Shown piece by piece: positions 12,501 to 27,500 of a stretch of 64,000 bases of DNA. The notes below the pieces were generated by a model. It saw only the letters and a list, made by a program, of their open reading frames with translations. It was not told the DNA's origin and made no database searches. The translations under genes and the position numbers were made by a program. Source of the DNA: Antilocapra americana (Eukaryota > Chordata > Mammalia > Artiodactyla > Antilocapridae). Location: assembly GCA_007570785.1 (NCBI GenBank), contig ML662445.1, positions 695,455-759,454 of the forward strand, written 5' to 3'. The first letter of the stretch is position 1; each line of letters opens with the position of its first letter.

Positions 12501-15500
12501 ACCAACACCTCACCCAGATCAGACGAAATCCATAGAGCATGTGTGTCTGAACTGCTGGTTACAGCCCGCCGGGCACCTTTAGCAGAAAGAAGAGGGCAGT
12601 GCTGCACGTGTAAGTTCACTGCTTCAGCCATGCAGGCCATGTCGGTGCGTGCGTGTGCGTGCGTGGACAGGTCTGTGTTCCGCCGCTGTCCCAGCTGCAC
12701 TCACGCTGGAGGACACGGTCATTTCCGTGCACATGGGCATTAAGTGGAGATTATGACGGGGGGTGGGGGGGCAGGGCAGTGCGCCAGGAACAGGGCATCG
12801 GGAGGGAACGGCAGCCTGGTGCTACCAGGACACAAAAGGACCTGGAAAGAATGTCTCTCTCATTTGGAAACACGGGCCATTATTACAAGAATGAGAAAAC
12901 ACCTGATCTGATCCAGCAGTTTTGGCAAACCCTGAGCTGAGCACCCTGGAGCGCCTGCCCTGTGGTGTAGACGGCCGTTGGGGGCCTCCCGGGTGGGCTC
13001 CGGCCCGGCCTGCCCACGACGGAGGCTCTGCGCGTCTTTAGAGACGTGCGTGTAGGGTGTGTAACGTGAACTGAGGCCCCAGGGTGGCGATCCGGTCAGG
13101 ACCATGGGGCGAGAGGGCACGCCCCAAGAAAAGCTTATCCAGATTCCTCTGCTCCACCGTTCCTGAAAAGTCTGAGCACGTTTCATGACAAGAGCAGCTT
13201 TCTGAGTCCTTGTGGGATGGGGCACGCAGCTCCCCCGCCCGCCATGTCCTGCACATATGCGGGGCCCAGGATGCCTGCACCCCTATACCCTCCGCCCTGA
13301 CGGCGGGACTCCCCACGTGCAAGGACACGGAGTCAAACCATCGTGTGCGGCCAATCGCCCAGGACAGAATTCACAGTTCTCTCCTCAACCCACGGAACAG
13401 CGTTTCTATGAAACGGGGAAGCTCAGTGCGGCCGACGGGGCTGAGGGACCCTCCTCAGGGCGCGGTCCCGCCTCCACCTGCCGCGGGCTGGTCCTGCACT
13501 GTGCCTGCCTGAAGGGGTGCTTTCTCCACAGGTCAGTTCACCGACAGGATGGCCTGCGAGTCAGACCAGACAGTCCGCAGGACAAAGATGCAGACACCCA
13601 CAGGCGCTCACACAGTCAACCTGGATGGGCCGCCTGCTCCAGAAAGCTGGGGGATGGCCTCTGCCCTCCCCAATGACGCCGGAAAACCGACAGGACGGCA
13701 AGCGCTCACCTGAGCCCCCGGCCGTCGGCAGCGCTCCTCTCCAGTCGGCGCCCTCGTGGCGCCCCCAGGGCCTCGGGCAGCGGGCCGCGCCCTGGCTCCT
13801 CCTCCTCGGGTGGCTTCTTCTCACTGTCGCTGTCATCGCTGCCCTCACCCAGGATGTCGTCCACCTGACGAGGGGCCGAGCGTCAGCAGACGAGCACCGT
13901 CCTGAGGAACCCGTCCGGAGTCCCCTCCCCGAGCTCCCAGGATGACACACAGCAGCTGGGCCAGGGCTGTGCCCCCTCCCCCACCAAGAACTTTAACGCC
14001 CAACAAGTCACCGTTCTTGTCTGAGCCCTGAGTCAAGGAGGCTCTGAGCTCAGGACAACGGCTGGTGCCTCAGGAGCCCGTCCTGGGTGTGTGCCCCGCA
14101 CACCTGTGCCCCCTATGGCTCTACGGGGCCCACTTCCCTGCAGAAGTAGTGGATGCCTTGGAGGAAGGCCCTGGAATGGGGCCCGGCCAGCATTAAAAAC
14201 CCTCTGATGAAATTTGGGCGATGCGGGTGAGGGGGACACCCCACCCCTCAACAGAGCAGCTCTGAGCAGGGACCACAGTCACGCGGAGTGCTCAGACCAG
14301 CAACGTCTCCAGTTGCGAACGTACACGCGCCACTGAGAAAGGACGAAGCACACGCACCCACGAGCTAAAGCACACACACTGGTACCGACGGCTCAAGAGC
14401 TGGCTTTGGGGCCAGGCCCACAAGACCTTTCAGGCTTCCCTGACAGTGCAGACGGTAAAGAATCTGCCTCCAATGCAGGAGACCCAGGTTTGGTCCCTGG
14501 GTCGGGAAAATCCCCTGGAGAAGAAAATGGCTACCCACTCCAGTATTCTTGCCTGGGAGATTCCAGGGACAGAGGAGCCCTGGTGGGCTACAGTCCATAG
14601 ATCACAAAGAGTCAGACACGACTGAGTGACTACCACTTTCACAAGGCCTTCACGTAATCACCCTCTTCGGTTAAGCTAAAGGCCTCCATTTCTCCCATGA
14701 AACGTGAGAATGCCCAAGACGGGAGGCGAGGCAAGACGCCTGGGCTGACAGACGGCACTCACTCCTGCGCTCCAAACAGACCCACACGTCCACAGACATG
14801 AAGCACCCGAACCGTAAGAGTCTACGATCTGCTCTGAGAGGCTGCCCACAGTCCACAGGCGGGGCGCCACGGTCCCTGGGTGGGGTCAGAACTCTGCCTC
14901 CTGCGCTGCTGAAACCCCGAGCAGCCACATCCCGCCGAGCTGCCCCGGGCGGACCGGGCCGGTGCGGGCTCACCTCCTTGTCCATGCTCTCCAAGTCCTC
15001 CTTGCACAGTGTGTACAGCGGCATGGTTTCCGACATGCTGGGCTGGCGCTTCCTCCGGGAAGGACCAGGCTGCTCCCCATCCTGACTCTCAGGCAGGTCG
15101 TCACCAAACACCTGCTGGGGGTGTGGCTGCACTGCCCTGAAAGGGAAGGCACATCCTCGTGAGGACAGCCGGCCAGAGCCCGACTCTCAGGACAGGTACA
15201 CATACACACACACACACACAGAGGGTATACATACACCCAGGGTACACACAGGGTATGCACACACCTGGGGTACACACACAGGGCACACACACATCCCAGG
15301 GTACACGTACACACACAGGGTATACATACACACATAGGTTAAACACACACCCGGGGTAAACACACACGCACACATCTGGGGCGTGCACACACACACAGGG
15401 TATATATACACCCAGGGTACACACACCCCCCGGAGTACACACACACAGACATACACTGGGCATACACACACCTGGGGTACACATACACAGAGAGAACACA

Positions 15501-18500
15501 CATATACCAGTGTATACACACCCCCCTCAGAGTACACATGAGGAGAGCATATAAATATACCTGGGGTCCACACACACACTCACACGGTATGTATACCATG
15601 TATACACACCTGGAGAACAACACAGGGTACACACCCCCACACCCAGGGTACACACATGGGAAACCTGAAGCCTCGTGGGTGGTGCCTACTCAGGTTTCAT
15701 CAGTCTTTATTTATGAAACCAAAGCTCAGCAGGTCCAGCCAGAATGCGTCAGGTCAGGTTCGCCTATCCTCGGGCGGAAAGCAGACACTGACCTCTCTCA
15801 TCAACAAACCACACTACTCAGCGCCTGTCTGGCGGGGTGGACAGGGGTGGTGAACACCTGCCCAGAAGCCAGCGCAGGGGGATTTGCCCTCCACATGAGG
15901 TCAAGCAGCCACAGATCTCCGTATGGTCCCACATCAGGTCCCAACAGCCACAGCTCCTCTTATGAGCGTGGAAAAAGGGCAACGGTATGTTTTTACTAAA
16001 AACATGCCTGTTACAGCCTCCCTCCAGATCCAGAAAGGGAAAGGCAGGAACACGAGTACCCTCCACGGGAGGCAGAGGCCCAGGGCTCCACTGGGGCGGC
16101 TCCCTCGGGTGCAGACTCCGCTGGGCACACGTGAGAGCCTGCCCCTTGCTGCCTTGAGCTGGGGCTCCCAGGACCCTGCAGGCACCAAGACGCTCTCTCC
16201 TCCAGGGACAGGACAGCTCGGCCACCACTCCCCCTCGAGGCCTCCCCTGCCAGATGGCAATCACACCAGGCGGGTGAGCGGCAGATGGGCACCCGCCCTC
16301 CCTCAGCCAGAGACTCCTCAAAACGCAAACAAGCCACACTCCTCAGGACATTTGTTTTCTACTTGGAAACAGTCGTGTGCGACCCCATGGACTACAGCCC
16401 GCCAGGCTCCTCTGTCACGGGATTCTCCAGGCAAGAACACTGGAGTGGGTTGCCATTTCCTTCTCCAGGGAATCTTCCCGACCCAGGGATCGAACCTGGG
16501 TCTCTGACACTGCAGGCAGATTCTTTACTGTCTGAGGTACCAGGAAACTGGAAAACAGTTGCTCTTCGTTAAAAAGGTGTTAACATGCAGGCGTTTGTTA
16601 TTTTAAGAAAAATGAACAGTGTTTTTAAAGACGTCTCCACTTTGTTTCCTAACCTGGCGACCTCCAGTTGCTGAAGCCCCCACTGCTCCCACCAGCTCTC
16701 GGCCATCCCACACTACCTGCACGTCTTCCCAGATGGGAACACCTGTGCCACCTACAGAGACTGGGAGGGGGTAGGTCAGACAGCCATGGACCACTGTCCA
16801 CCCCATGGCCAACCGGGGAACTGCCTGTTCCCCTGCAATCATCTCGAAAGAAAATCCAGGCTTAAAAACACAAGACATTCATCACCCGCAGCACACAGCT
16901 AACAAGGGGCACAGAAAAAGCTGTTGCTGAGGCTGGCCCACCAGGAGCCACGTGTGAGGCATGCTGCTGGGGCCCTGACCTCGCATCCCTCTCTCCGCAC
17001 ACAGCTCTAGCCCAGCGACCCCGCGCGGCCGCGCCTGCCATGCAGGCAGCCTGGGCCCGGGCCCCAGCCCAGGGGCTCTGACAGCAGCTGCTCCCCCCTC
17101 CGTGGTCCCCGTGGGGACCTGCACGTGGAGATCCTGCATGAGAGGCGCTCCGCCCATGCTCCCCAAGGAGCTCTGACTCCAGGCCCCTTGCGGGCCGGCA
17201 CCTTAGCCCAGAACCAGAAATGTCAAGACAGGAGCTCCGGAGACTCACGGCTCCCAGACAAGCACCAGACAAAGGTGAGTGCTCGGCGGCTGCAGCTATC
17301 CGCTCACAACAGGGCCTGCCCTGGAGTGCTGGCTCAGAACATGGCCAGGACCCCGCCCCAGGAGTGCAGCCCAGCCCTGCCTCCGCACATGCATGGGCGA
17401 GGCGCCACCCTCAGGAAACAGGATTGGAAAGGGCGGATGGCGCAGGGGGCAGCCTGGGCCGGGCCTCTCGGGGGCGTGCCCTGCACCCCGTTGGGTTCAC
17501 CCCCCCTGTGGAGGCGCCTCAGAGGAGGGCTCACGGCAACACTTCAGAGAACAGCTCAGTGTGAGGATGAACGTACAGCGCTGTGCCACGCGGCAACAAG
17601 CAGGGCACCCCACACACACGTGGAGAATGAGCGGTGACAAGACTGCCTGCTCAGGACGAGAGCCCAGGACGTTTCTGGGATGACAGAACACAGAGCTGCA
17701 CCCCAAAACCCAAACACTGGTTAGGATGACCTGCTCAAGTTACCCTACAAACACTGGGCCACTTGTGTCCAGACGGCGCACCCTCCACAGACACGGGCCG
17801 CGGCCAGCGCGGCTCCAGGACCCCTCAAACCCGCCACCCAAACACCTGCTCTCCGTCAGGAAAAACCTGACAGAGAACACCATGATCGCTGTAAAAAAAA
17901 AAACCCCTGCAGTCCACGTGTCCACATGGACCAGGAGCCAGCTCAGCTCAACTGGCAGCACAGGACCAGCGTCTCCTGAACCCAGGCAGTGACACAGCCC
18001 CCTCACAACGACTGCCACCCAGGAGGACCAGAGCAGAGCTCCCAGAAGCCAGCCAGGAAGAGGCATCGATTCAGGATGCAAGATTACAGCCAGTGAAGTG
18101 GAGGCTGGTCCCAGAGCTGCAGAGGCTGGAGATACATCAGAGAGCAGCTGTGTATCTGAGATGGGCCAGGGCCGGGAGTCGGGGGCCAGAGCCCACCGGG
18201 CGGGCCCACGGAGCTCAACAAGCCTTTGGCAAAACAACAAGTAACTCTCCCATTTATCAGAGTCAAAAATGTCCATAACCTTTAACCCAGCTATCCTGCT
18301 TTCAGAAAGCAACTCCACGGGAACAAAAGCAGCACACGGAGTCACAGAGCATCTGCTTAACTGATTAAATGCCACAGGAAAGGAAAAGTCAAAGCCCTAT
18401 CGGTAACCACGCTCTTAGTTTCAAATAACAAAACCACCAACCAACACCCAACTCAAACTGGCCTCAACCAGCGAGTGCATCTGTCTGTCCCCACCTGGAG

Positions 18501-21500
18501 CCCAGCAGCAGGACACCCACACACCCCACAGTGTCCAGGGCCCATGTGTCTGCGCAGGGCGGGAGCTGCTCCTGACAGGCCCGCCCTGTCTCCCAGGGAC
18601 GTGGCCGGCAGGGCAAGGCAGCAGGGCCAGGGCTGCCTCCTGCTCCCTCGCTGGCCCTGGGCAGGGAAGGGCCGTGTGCCCGTCCAGGCAGAACCACACC
18701 TCGCCTGGTCCAGCCACGCACCTGAGACAGACAGGAGACTGTGCAGAAGGCCTGGCCCCGGCCTGCCCCACATATAGCCTGCTCCTTGCAGGCCGACCAC
18801 GGCCCCCCAGGGGTCCACCCCGCAAGCGGGCGCAAGTACCTGAAGGAGGAGAGCCCCGCGTGGGGCAGGGCGCCGGGCGGCCCGGGGCCCGAGGCAGCAG
18901 TGCGGATGAGCTTGCCTGTGCTGGAGTCGTAGATGCGGACTTCAGGACCAGGCGGGGCCTTGGGGTGCACGGGTGTCGGGTGGAACAGGGTGGCGGGGAG
19001 CAGGCTCTGCCTGTCAGAGAAGGACGTGGGGCCATCCTCCCTATGGGCGAGAACGAAGGCCATGAGGGGGCTGGAACCAACGGGACCTTGCAACCCCTCC
19101 CTCCAGGGTTCGCAGTTCCTGGTCAGGCCCGGGGCTCGGCCGCGGCCTCGGACACAGGGCACCGCTCTTGGCTTTTGCAGCCCTGCCTCTAAATCCAGTG
19201 CCTGCTGACAGAGAGGGGCGCCCACAAGCCCACTCCTCCCACACCACGGCCCATGCGGCTCTGCACCCACCCTCCCCCGGCCACCACCTCCCTCCATGCT
19301 GAACTCTGCAGAGACCCCGGGACTCTACAGAAGCATTCCCAGCCTCCAAACATCTACAGACCAGCAATCATGGCGGAACGCCATCTTGCGTCTTAGAAGC
19401 AGCGATTTTGCTCCTTCTCCAGGCGGTTCCGGGGAGAGGGGCTCTCTGTGACAACCCGTTCGATGGGGATAGGGGAGACAGGTGGGCATCTCCGCAGACA
19501 GGGAGCCGCGGGCTGCAAGGGCTCTGAGCAGGCCCGCCACCCACACCTGCACGCTGGGGACCAGGACCACTCGGAGCTCACCTCTGCACCCTGCCCTGGT
19601 CGTCACGCAGAGGGAACAGTTGCTCCTCAACCCTGTCCCAGCGCTCCAGGCAGCTCCACAACCAGTCGGGGTTGACCACATGCAGCTGCCCACACTCCTG
19701 GGCCTGGCGCACTTTCTCCGTGCCTGCAGGCAAACTCGATCCACTCAGAGCTGCCAGGGGGCCCGAGGCAGAGGGGCGGGGGCTCGTCCTGGGACACTCC
19801 TGAAGGGCCCTGAGCCCCTGCCAGTGCTGCCTCTACTCGGCCCCCAACCAGAGCCTCCGACCTGGGGCTTTAGACCTTGGGGACACCTGGACACCCCACT
19901 CGGCAGCGGGCAGGCTAGGGTGACTCACCGGCCCGCGCAGCGATGAGGTGGGTAGGCCGGGCAGGGTCGTTGGGGTCGAGCACGAGCTGGGTGAGGATGC
20001 GCGCACCCAGCGCCCGGGCATGATAGTGCTCACGCGTGCGCTCCACGGGGAAGTTGGTGGGGTGCAGCCCACTGAAGATGATGGCCACGTCCGCCAGCAC
20101 CTTGCTGCGCAGCTCGGGGACGATCTTGCGGATGTCAGGGGCCTCGGGGCTCTCCCCGCTGAGGAAGCGGTCGTACTTGGCGTAGTAGTCGGAGTGCACG
20201 CGGGCGAGGATCTCCTCCAGGTGCACCAGGTGGTCGTCATCATCTGCGTCCTCCTCCTCCTCCTCCTCCATGCTCTGGTCCAGGGACTCGCCCACCGTGA
20301 TGCCCGACTGCTCACTGTTCTGGGACTCGGTCTCAGCCTCCTTGCGGTCGGCGCAGCCACCCAGAGCACACAGCCCGTCCCGCTCTCCGTCCTCCTGCGC
20401 ATCTGCCGGCACACTGGGCTCCCCACAGTGGTTGGCGCCCGCGAGCCGCTCCCCAGCCAGGCCTGGGGGCCCTCCCTGCGGCATGGCCTTCCCGGAGTCA
20501 CGGGCGGCCTGGGGCTTCCTCCGGGTCCTCCTCTCCCCGCTCTCCCCATCGGAGGGGGCAGGCGAGGGCTGGCCCTCAGACTCGCTGCTGCTCCCGCTGT
20601 CGCTGGGCACGTCTGGGTCCGGGTCGGGGCTGGCTGGACCCCGCACAGGCCTCTTCTCTGGAGGGGTCCTTCCACGTGGCTGGGCGCCCGCCGAAGGCCC
20701 TCGGCCATCAGCTGAGGGGGTGCGGGCGGCAGGTCGGGCGCCCCTCTCCTCCTCCTGGCAGGGCCAGCCCCCTCGAGGGCCCGGGCCCCCGTTGAGCTCC
20801 CGGGAGGGCCTCCCAAGGCCATTACTCTCCACTGTGGACACTGGCCGTCCTTCATCGGGGTCCCTGATGGACAGAGGCTGCTCTGCGGCATCGGCACCTT
20901 CAGGAGGATCAGCCAGGCGAGGACACAGGAGACAAGGCCGCCATTACTCAGTGTGCGACAGGAAACCTCCTGGGACACGCTGCCCGCCCGCCTGCGCCTG
21001 CAGGTCCAGCCACCTCTGGATGGCGGCGCACACCGGGAGGCGGCCGGCGGGTGACTGCTCCAGGCTGGCCGCCTCATCCGCTCACTGTGTTTGGGGCTCC
21101 ACAGGGTCCCAGATGTGCGGACCGCTCTTGGCTCCCAGGCTGTGGCCACATGGCCCCTGCCTCAGCCATGTGGGGCACCCTGGGGTCCCCCTCCCCCGGC
21201 CAGGCCTCAAAGTTCTCTTCAGCCACTGCAGTAGTAACTGTATTCTCAAAACAATGTAAGAGCTAAAGATCATCAGAAACACTTTAAACCGAAACTTCAA
21301 ACTTTCTTCAGACTTTGAACTCGACTGGCCCGAGGGGCTTCGTGCAGGTCTGGGCCTCGGCGCAGCGGCCCCGCCTCTGCGGGAGCCCCGACACCGCACC
21401 CCTGGGCCGGGCTGTTCTTTCCAGGAAGAACTAGGAGGAAAGGGAGCCTTCAGGTGCATTAAGTCAAGGAGCATTGTTCAACCTTGACTCAACAGGAAAA

Positions 21501-24500
21501 ACGCTCCGACTAACACTGTTACACTGAAAGCAAATAGTATCAATGTAACAAACCCACACAACCTGACACTGAAACACAAATAAACAAATAAACCCAACCC
21601 AACCCCCAAGGGCAGCAGCCACAGCTGAGAGAAGAGTCGGCCGAGGGCACCCACCTCTCCTTCTTGCCGGGGGCTCCCGGGGTGCGGACGGGGCGTGGAT
21701 GTCCCCGATGCCCTGGAAGTACACATACTTCTTCACAGTTATCAGGTTGGGGGCGAACTTCCAGACGTCCTCTCGGTCGTCGATGATGCAAACCATGGAG
21801 TCTCCACAGGGAAAGAGATTTCTGGAAATAAACACGCGTCACTAGTACCCCTTATGGAAGTCACCACCCACCAAACGTCTACACCATCTCTGATGTGGAA
21901 CCAACAGACAGCAGATTAACCAGAACCAGGCGTGAGCTGCATGGAAGGGCTTATTTAAAAAACAAGACTCAAGATTTCCAGAGAAAGTAACACTAAGGTC
22001 GCTAACACTTCTCCACTGTCTGGCGCTCCACAGGGCAGGAGCAGGACAGAGTGAGGGGTCCAGGGCTGTGGAACGTCCTGCCCGGGGGAAGCTGGCAGGA
22101 TCGACGGGCCTGGCCACGTCCCGGCACAAGTGGCCATTGGCCCGCACCCCGTGAGAGCTACCGGCTCCAGGCAGGAGGGAGAGCCCCACTCGCGTCTCAG
22201 CTGGGAACGTACTGACGTCAGGACAGAACAGTGACCTCGGGAGCCGGGGGGGGGGGGGGGGGGGGGGCAGACACGCCACCAAGGGTCCAGAAAGCCCGAG
22301 GGACACAGGCCCGCTCTGGGGTCTTGTCATCTGGTTTCTGCCCCCAGCGCGGTCATTCAGACAAGCAAGAGCAAAGACACAAGTCAGAGGATGAGTACTT
22401 CCTGCCTGTCTTCCAGGACTGAGGAACAAACCAAGCAGAAGCGCCTGCCACTGCTCAGGTTTTCCAGCTGCCGCTAAAGGCAGGAAAAATGTCCACATGT
22501 ACAAAATAATTTTCTGTGAGTATGTCTCCACGGCCATAAGATACCTACAATGACTTACACTGGTGATGCTTTCAGCACATCTAACTCCAGTGAGACCAGG
22601 GAACAGCTCACGGCCAGAAACCTGCCCCGCCAAGCGCCCCCGCCTGGAGCTGCCAGGAGCCCTCTCCCTGGCCGCCCCGTCTGCGGGCAGCTTCTCCCAC
22701 GACAAGCATCCCACCTTCCCTTGTCCTTGGATCTGCTCATTCGGACGCTCAATCTGTACACATGAGCACTGCTTCTGGATGAGTACTCTCAGGCTCTCTT
22801 ACGTACTACAGACGTCAACAGGACATCCTAAATCTGAAACTCGAAATGTCAGCTAAGGGTGGCCAACACCAGCCAAAAGACCACACCCGAAACAGGATCT
22901 TATTGGGGGGAGGCTGCCTCTCTCTGGGTAGAAATGGGGAAATTCCTTATACAGGGTGAGCAAGAAATTCGCAACATAAAACAGGCTTCAGTGAGGGGTC
23001 GGAGGCCAGGACGAGAGGGGCCCGTGGGGTGGAAGGAGGCCGGACACTGACGCCAGGGTCAACACGCCCGAGGCCCTGAAGGAACGAGGCCCCAGGGGGC
23101 GGCTGGGGGGGGTTCCAGGCGCTCACCACAGGCAACACCCCCACCACGCTCACTCCCACATGTGCGATACCAGGCTCTGGCCCGAGCCCCCCAGGAACCA
23201 CCACTGCTGGGACGTTCAGGGAAAGCAGGGAAGGGAGGGATCTGGTTAGAAGGCAGCAGCTGTCAACGTGCCAGAGTGGACGCTGGGGACCAGGAGAGGA
23301 GATACGGAACCCCTGGCATGAAGCTCCCGATGCAGACTTTACAACGGGAAGTGAGCACAGCCAGGTACCTACCTAAGGTTCCCTGTTTTGGAAAACGGGT
23401 CAATACATTCGTCCCTTGATAATATTCGATGAGAAAACAGCTTCTTCTCAGGATCTAAAAAGCCTTTGAAAGGAAAACAAGACAAGGTCACATGTCTGAG
23501 ACGCACTGCTGTCCCACCGCATGCGAGACGGGGAGACACGGAGCCCGCCCCCTTAGGGGAAAGGGCTCAGTCCAGGCACTGATGGAGCCCGTGCCCCCAG
23601 ATCCCGCTGGCTCGGCAGGTGGGGTGAATACAGCTCAGTGCTGCCCCAGGAGCCCAGGGCCCGCAAGTAACTAGCACGGGAACCCCACAAGTGCCATGGC
23701 TCCCGCGAGGGGCCCACAGCCTGTGTGTGTCCCTGGGCCGTCATGTTCGTACAGCAGAGGGGAGAGCAGGGTATCCAGGCAGCACGTTGAAGCTCGCCCC
23801 TGATGGCAGAACCATGTGGACATGAACTAGGAAGCAAATGCCCAGCCTCGCGTAGCATCGGCACTCAGCTGTTTCCAGGCTCAGTGCGCCCACCAGAGCC
23901 CCCGCGCTCTGTGACAGGACCCCGAAGGCACAGACTTGACACCCACACTGACTGCTGTCTGCATCAGCCGAGATGGACGTGTCACTGCTGACGGGCCGGC
24001 AGCCCCGAGGGCGTCTGCCTGTGTAAGAAAGTCCTTACAGAGAGCGCCTCTCCCCCGTGTCTGTGATCCTGAGCAGCCTCTCCAGGGGCCTGGCGTGCAG
24101 CTGAGCGGAGGGACAGCGGCCTGTGCCTGGCACTGGGGCGCGACTGCCGGCGGGCAGAGTGGAGATTCTGGAGGACCGCCTGCCCGCACCCCAGCCACCA
24201 CCACAGGGCCGAGGCCGAGTCCGGCAGGGCCTTCTGACCTTCCCTCCGTCTTCAGGACACCACTGCTGAGAAGAGAGGAGCCAAGCCCACCTGCTGGCTG
24301 TGAATGTCTGGAGTGGGACCGGACCCCATGGCCGCTCACCTGCGATGGTGTGCGCGTACAGCCGGCTGCCGAAAGTGAACACGTGCAGCTCGTACAGCCG
24401 GGCCACCTTCTCCAGGAACTCCTTGCAGTGGGGACGCAGGCGCGTGTGCAGCATCGGCTCGCCCCGGCCCAGCTGGAAGTGGAAGATGCCCTGCAGAGAG

Positions 24501-27500
24501 CAGGCCCAGTCAGAGGGCGGCGCCAACGTGTGGCAGGTGGGGGCTACAGGCGGAGTCACGGCAGCACACACTGCCGCTCCACACAGACGCCTTCCTCTCT
24601 CACACTCTGTAAGGAGGCTCAGCCTTCTCCTGCGGGAACCGCCCAGGTGAGCACTCTGGACAATCACAGCAACTGCCCAGAACAGCCAGGTGACCTGCGA
24701 CAGGTCCCGTGGCAACTACGGCGCCTCAGCGGTCTTAGGGCTGGGCGCCAGGGCCTCGCTGGGTCTCTCCGGACACTGGTGGACTCGCACGTCTCAACTG
24801 CTTCATGAAAACCCTGGGTGGGTCACCCCACATGGGGAAGGCAGCCAACCACCGCAGACTCCAAGGTCTATCCACAGCGCCTCCCAGAGCCACGCATGAA
24901 GGTAAGCTAAGAGCCCCACAGAACTCAGCCTGTCTTCCTTACTGCTGTAAGATGCAACTCCACTGACTGACAGCACAAGAATGGTTCCATCTTTAGGAAA
25001 CAGATGAGATCAGTAACTCTAACTTGCTCACATGTGATCAACGTGCATATAAGTCTACTCTCCTTAGAAAGTTAAACTCTGATCCTTTTAATTCTGTTTA
25101 TCATTCATTTTCCCAGTAATAATAAACTCAAAAAGAAAAGGAAATGACCTGAGGCGTTATTAACTTTGGTTGGCTATAAATCCGTCACACTGTTCATAAT
25201 GGGGCTACTCAGGTAAAACAGTTGGGAGTCGAGATGGTACAAAACAGCCCCCCACGCTCAGCAGTAAATTGTCTGCACGCTGCAGCAGAAAAATCCTCAA
25301 ATCCCAAGTTACGGTCTCCGAGATTAAGGGTTCAATCCACCTCTCTAGGAGCTGCCCACAAGTGTCCTGCAGGTTTGGGAGCTGCAGTGGTCGGGGGCTC
25401 AGGGAAGCCGCCCAGCAGTGGGCATGGTCCAAGCGACCCCGAGGACACCTTTCTACCACACGTGCTCACTTGGGTTTGATGCAATCATTCAAACTTTTAT
25501 GAAACGCATGGAAACGTCCAGCTCCGTGGAGGGCAAGCCCCGAGCAGCTGCAGTCACCACCGCGGTGCCCCACGCCTGCCCACAAAGCTCTGCCACCCGT
25601 GAACCCTGAGACATGTCCACAGGCAACGGCACAGATGGGCATGGAGACGTGCCACGGGACAGAAGATCCCGCGACATGGAAACACCAGCCATCCGAACAC
25701 CTGCCCTGTTCTGCGGGTGAGAGGGTCCACTCCAGCCCCCAGCAGCTCTCCACTGTCCCCCGACTGAGGCCATAAGCTCGGGGCGGAGCCTGTTCACTTC
25801 CTGAGCTGAAAACCCAGGCTCTGTCCGTGATGTCCGCAGCAGCCCCGCTGAGCCCACCCACCGCACTCACCTTGTTGGACATCTGCTGGCAGTGCTGCTC
25901 CGTGGTGTGGATCAGCGTCTGGTCCAGGTCCACCATGAGCACCAGCTTCCTGCTGCGGTGCAGTCGCTGCTGGTCTTCCCTCCCCAGCTTTTCAGCTTGC
26001 TACAGCCGGGGAGGAGAAGAGAAATGACTGGGGAAGGCCGTGTGGAAACAGAACAGGAAGCTGGGGGTGCCCGCTGCACCCCTGTGCCTGGTGGCCCAGA
26101 GTCAATGCCTGGGTGCCTGAGGCCCGTTCTGACCATACCCGCTTCTAGTTACCTGCGGACCAGTGATGGGGGCGGAGAGGCAAGTGGCTGAGTCTATTTA
26201 GACTCGCTCAGGGCGGGGCGCAGGAGGACTGAGGCACCACGAGCCGCAGGGCGGCTACGGCCGTCCTGATGAGCGACAGGAATCCCACCTTGTGTTCCCG
26301 AAAGAGTTTATGCAGAAAGGCCAAGAGCTACTCTGTTACAACAGAAACAGCAGGAACACTTCCTTCTCTTTTCTACCCCAGACTTCCTTGTTTTGTCTTA
26401 AGTATATGCTTACGTATTTATGCTTAGATTTCAGTAATTCAGAGAAGTCAGATCACGAATTTGGTGTTTTGTCTTTTCCGTGAAACACAAAGTAGGCATA
26501 TATTAAAAGCACAATCCTTTTACTGACAACTTACAGAAACGCAGCACTCCAAGGCTCCTTCAACAAGACAAGGAGCCAGTCCTCACGGGGGCTGTGCTGG
26601 CACCCATGTGGATCCTGACCCAGCACCAGGAGGCCTCTGGCCAGCACAGCCAAGTGACTCTCGCAATGCATGTGAGCAAGCTTTCTCCTCCCAGACCTCC
26701 CAGGCACATGTGCATGTCTGCACGTGACAGCATGCACGGGGCCCCCACACCCACGTGGCCAGCACCACTCAGACGACACCCCTCACCTCCTGCACAGCGC
26801 TGCTCCCAGGCAGGAGCCTGCCGGTGCCCCCAGCTCATGATCCCGCCCGGCTGGGGCTCCCTGCCCAAGGCCATCTTCCCCCTGAGCCCAGGCTCTGGCC
26901 ACAGCATCCTGGAGAAATCCCAACCCAAAGGCAGGGAGACAACCGGAGAGGCGCAGCCCTGTCCCGCGGGCAGGCCGCTTGCTCCACACAGACCATGCAG
27001 GCAGTATGGTCTCTCGGGACAGTGACAAAGACAGTCCTGCCATCCCCTCGCCCCCCCCCGGGCCTGACTGACACCTGCCCCCAGGGCTGCCTTCCTAGCC
27101 CCGTCCCGCCGGGACACCCACCTCGGAGCTCACCATGAGCTCAGGGACGCTGTGCACCATGGACACGGTGGCTGTGGACAGTGGCACCTGCTGCCGCCCA
27201 TTCCTGCTCTGCAGCCTGCGGAGAGAGGGCTCTGAGGCAAGGGCGCTGGCTCGCCAGCCCACAGGGGGCTTCAGCCAGATCTAACTCTAGTGGGTGTGTA
27301 CCGTGGGCCTAGCGCTGCAGTGTCCTCCCCGTCTGCAAACACACAGAAACACTGACAAAGAAACTAAGTCACACTCACAAAATTCCCTTTGAAAATAAAG
27401 ATGGTCCCAGAGGCCCACAGCATGAGAAACAGAAGGGGCCACGCTGCTCCACACACACAAACCAGGGAAAGCCTCGACCACGGGGCAAATCCGCCCAGGC

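Larger units (their letters stand above)
15137..18839 (-). other. CTDP1: CTDP1 intron 10
   Basis: A 3.7-kb intron with the CA-rich minisatellite next to exon 11, one Bov-tA SINE (16370-16545) and an 11-bp A run near 17893. Confidence 0.85.

Noticed and set aside
14432..14642. tRNA-Glu gene
   Set aside because: The tRNA-like boxes belong to the head of a Bov-tA SINE.
19833..21149. 438-codon minus-strand frame overlapping CTDP1 exon 8
   Set aside because: It is an alternative frame of the GC-rich exon 8 and runs into introns; the CTDP1 frame with acidic and BRCT motifs is the real one.
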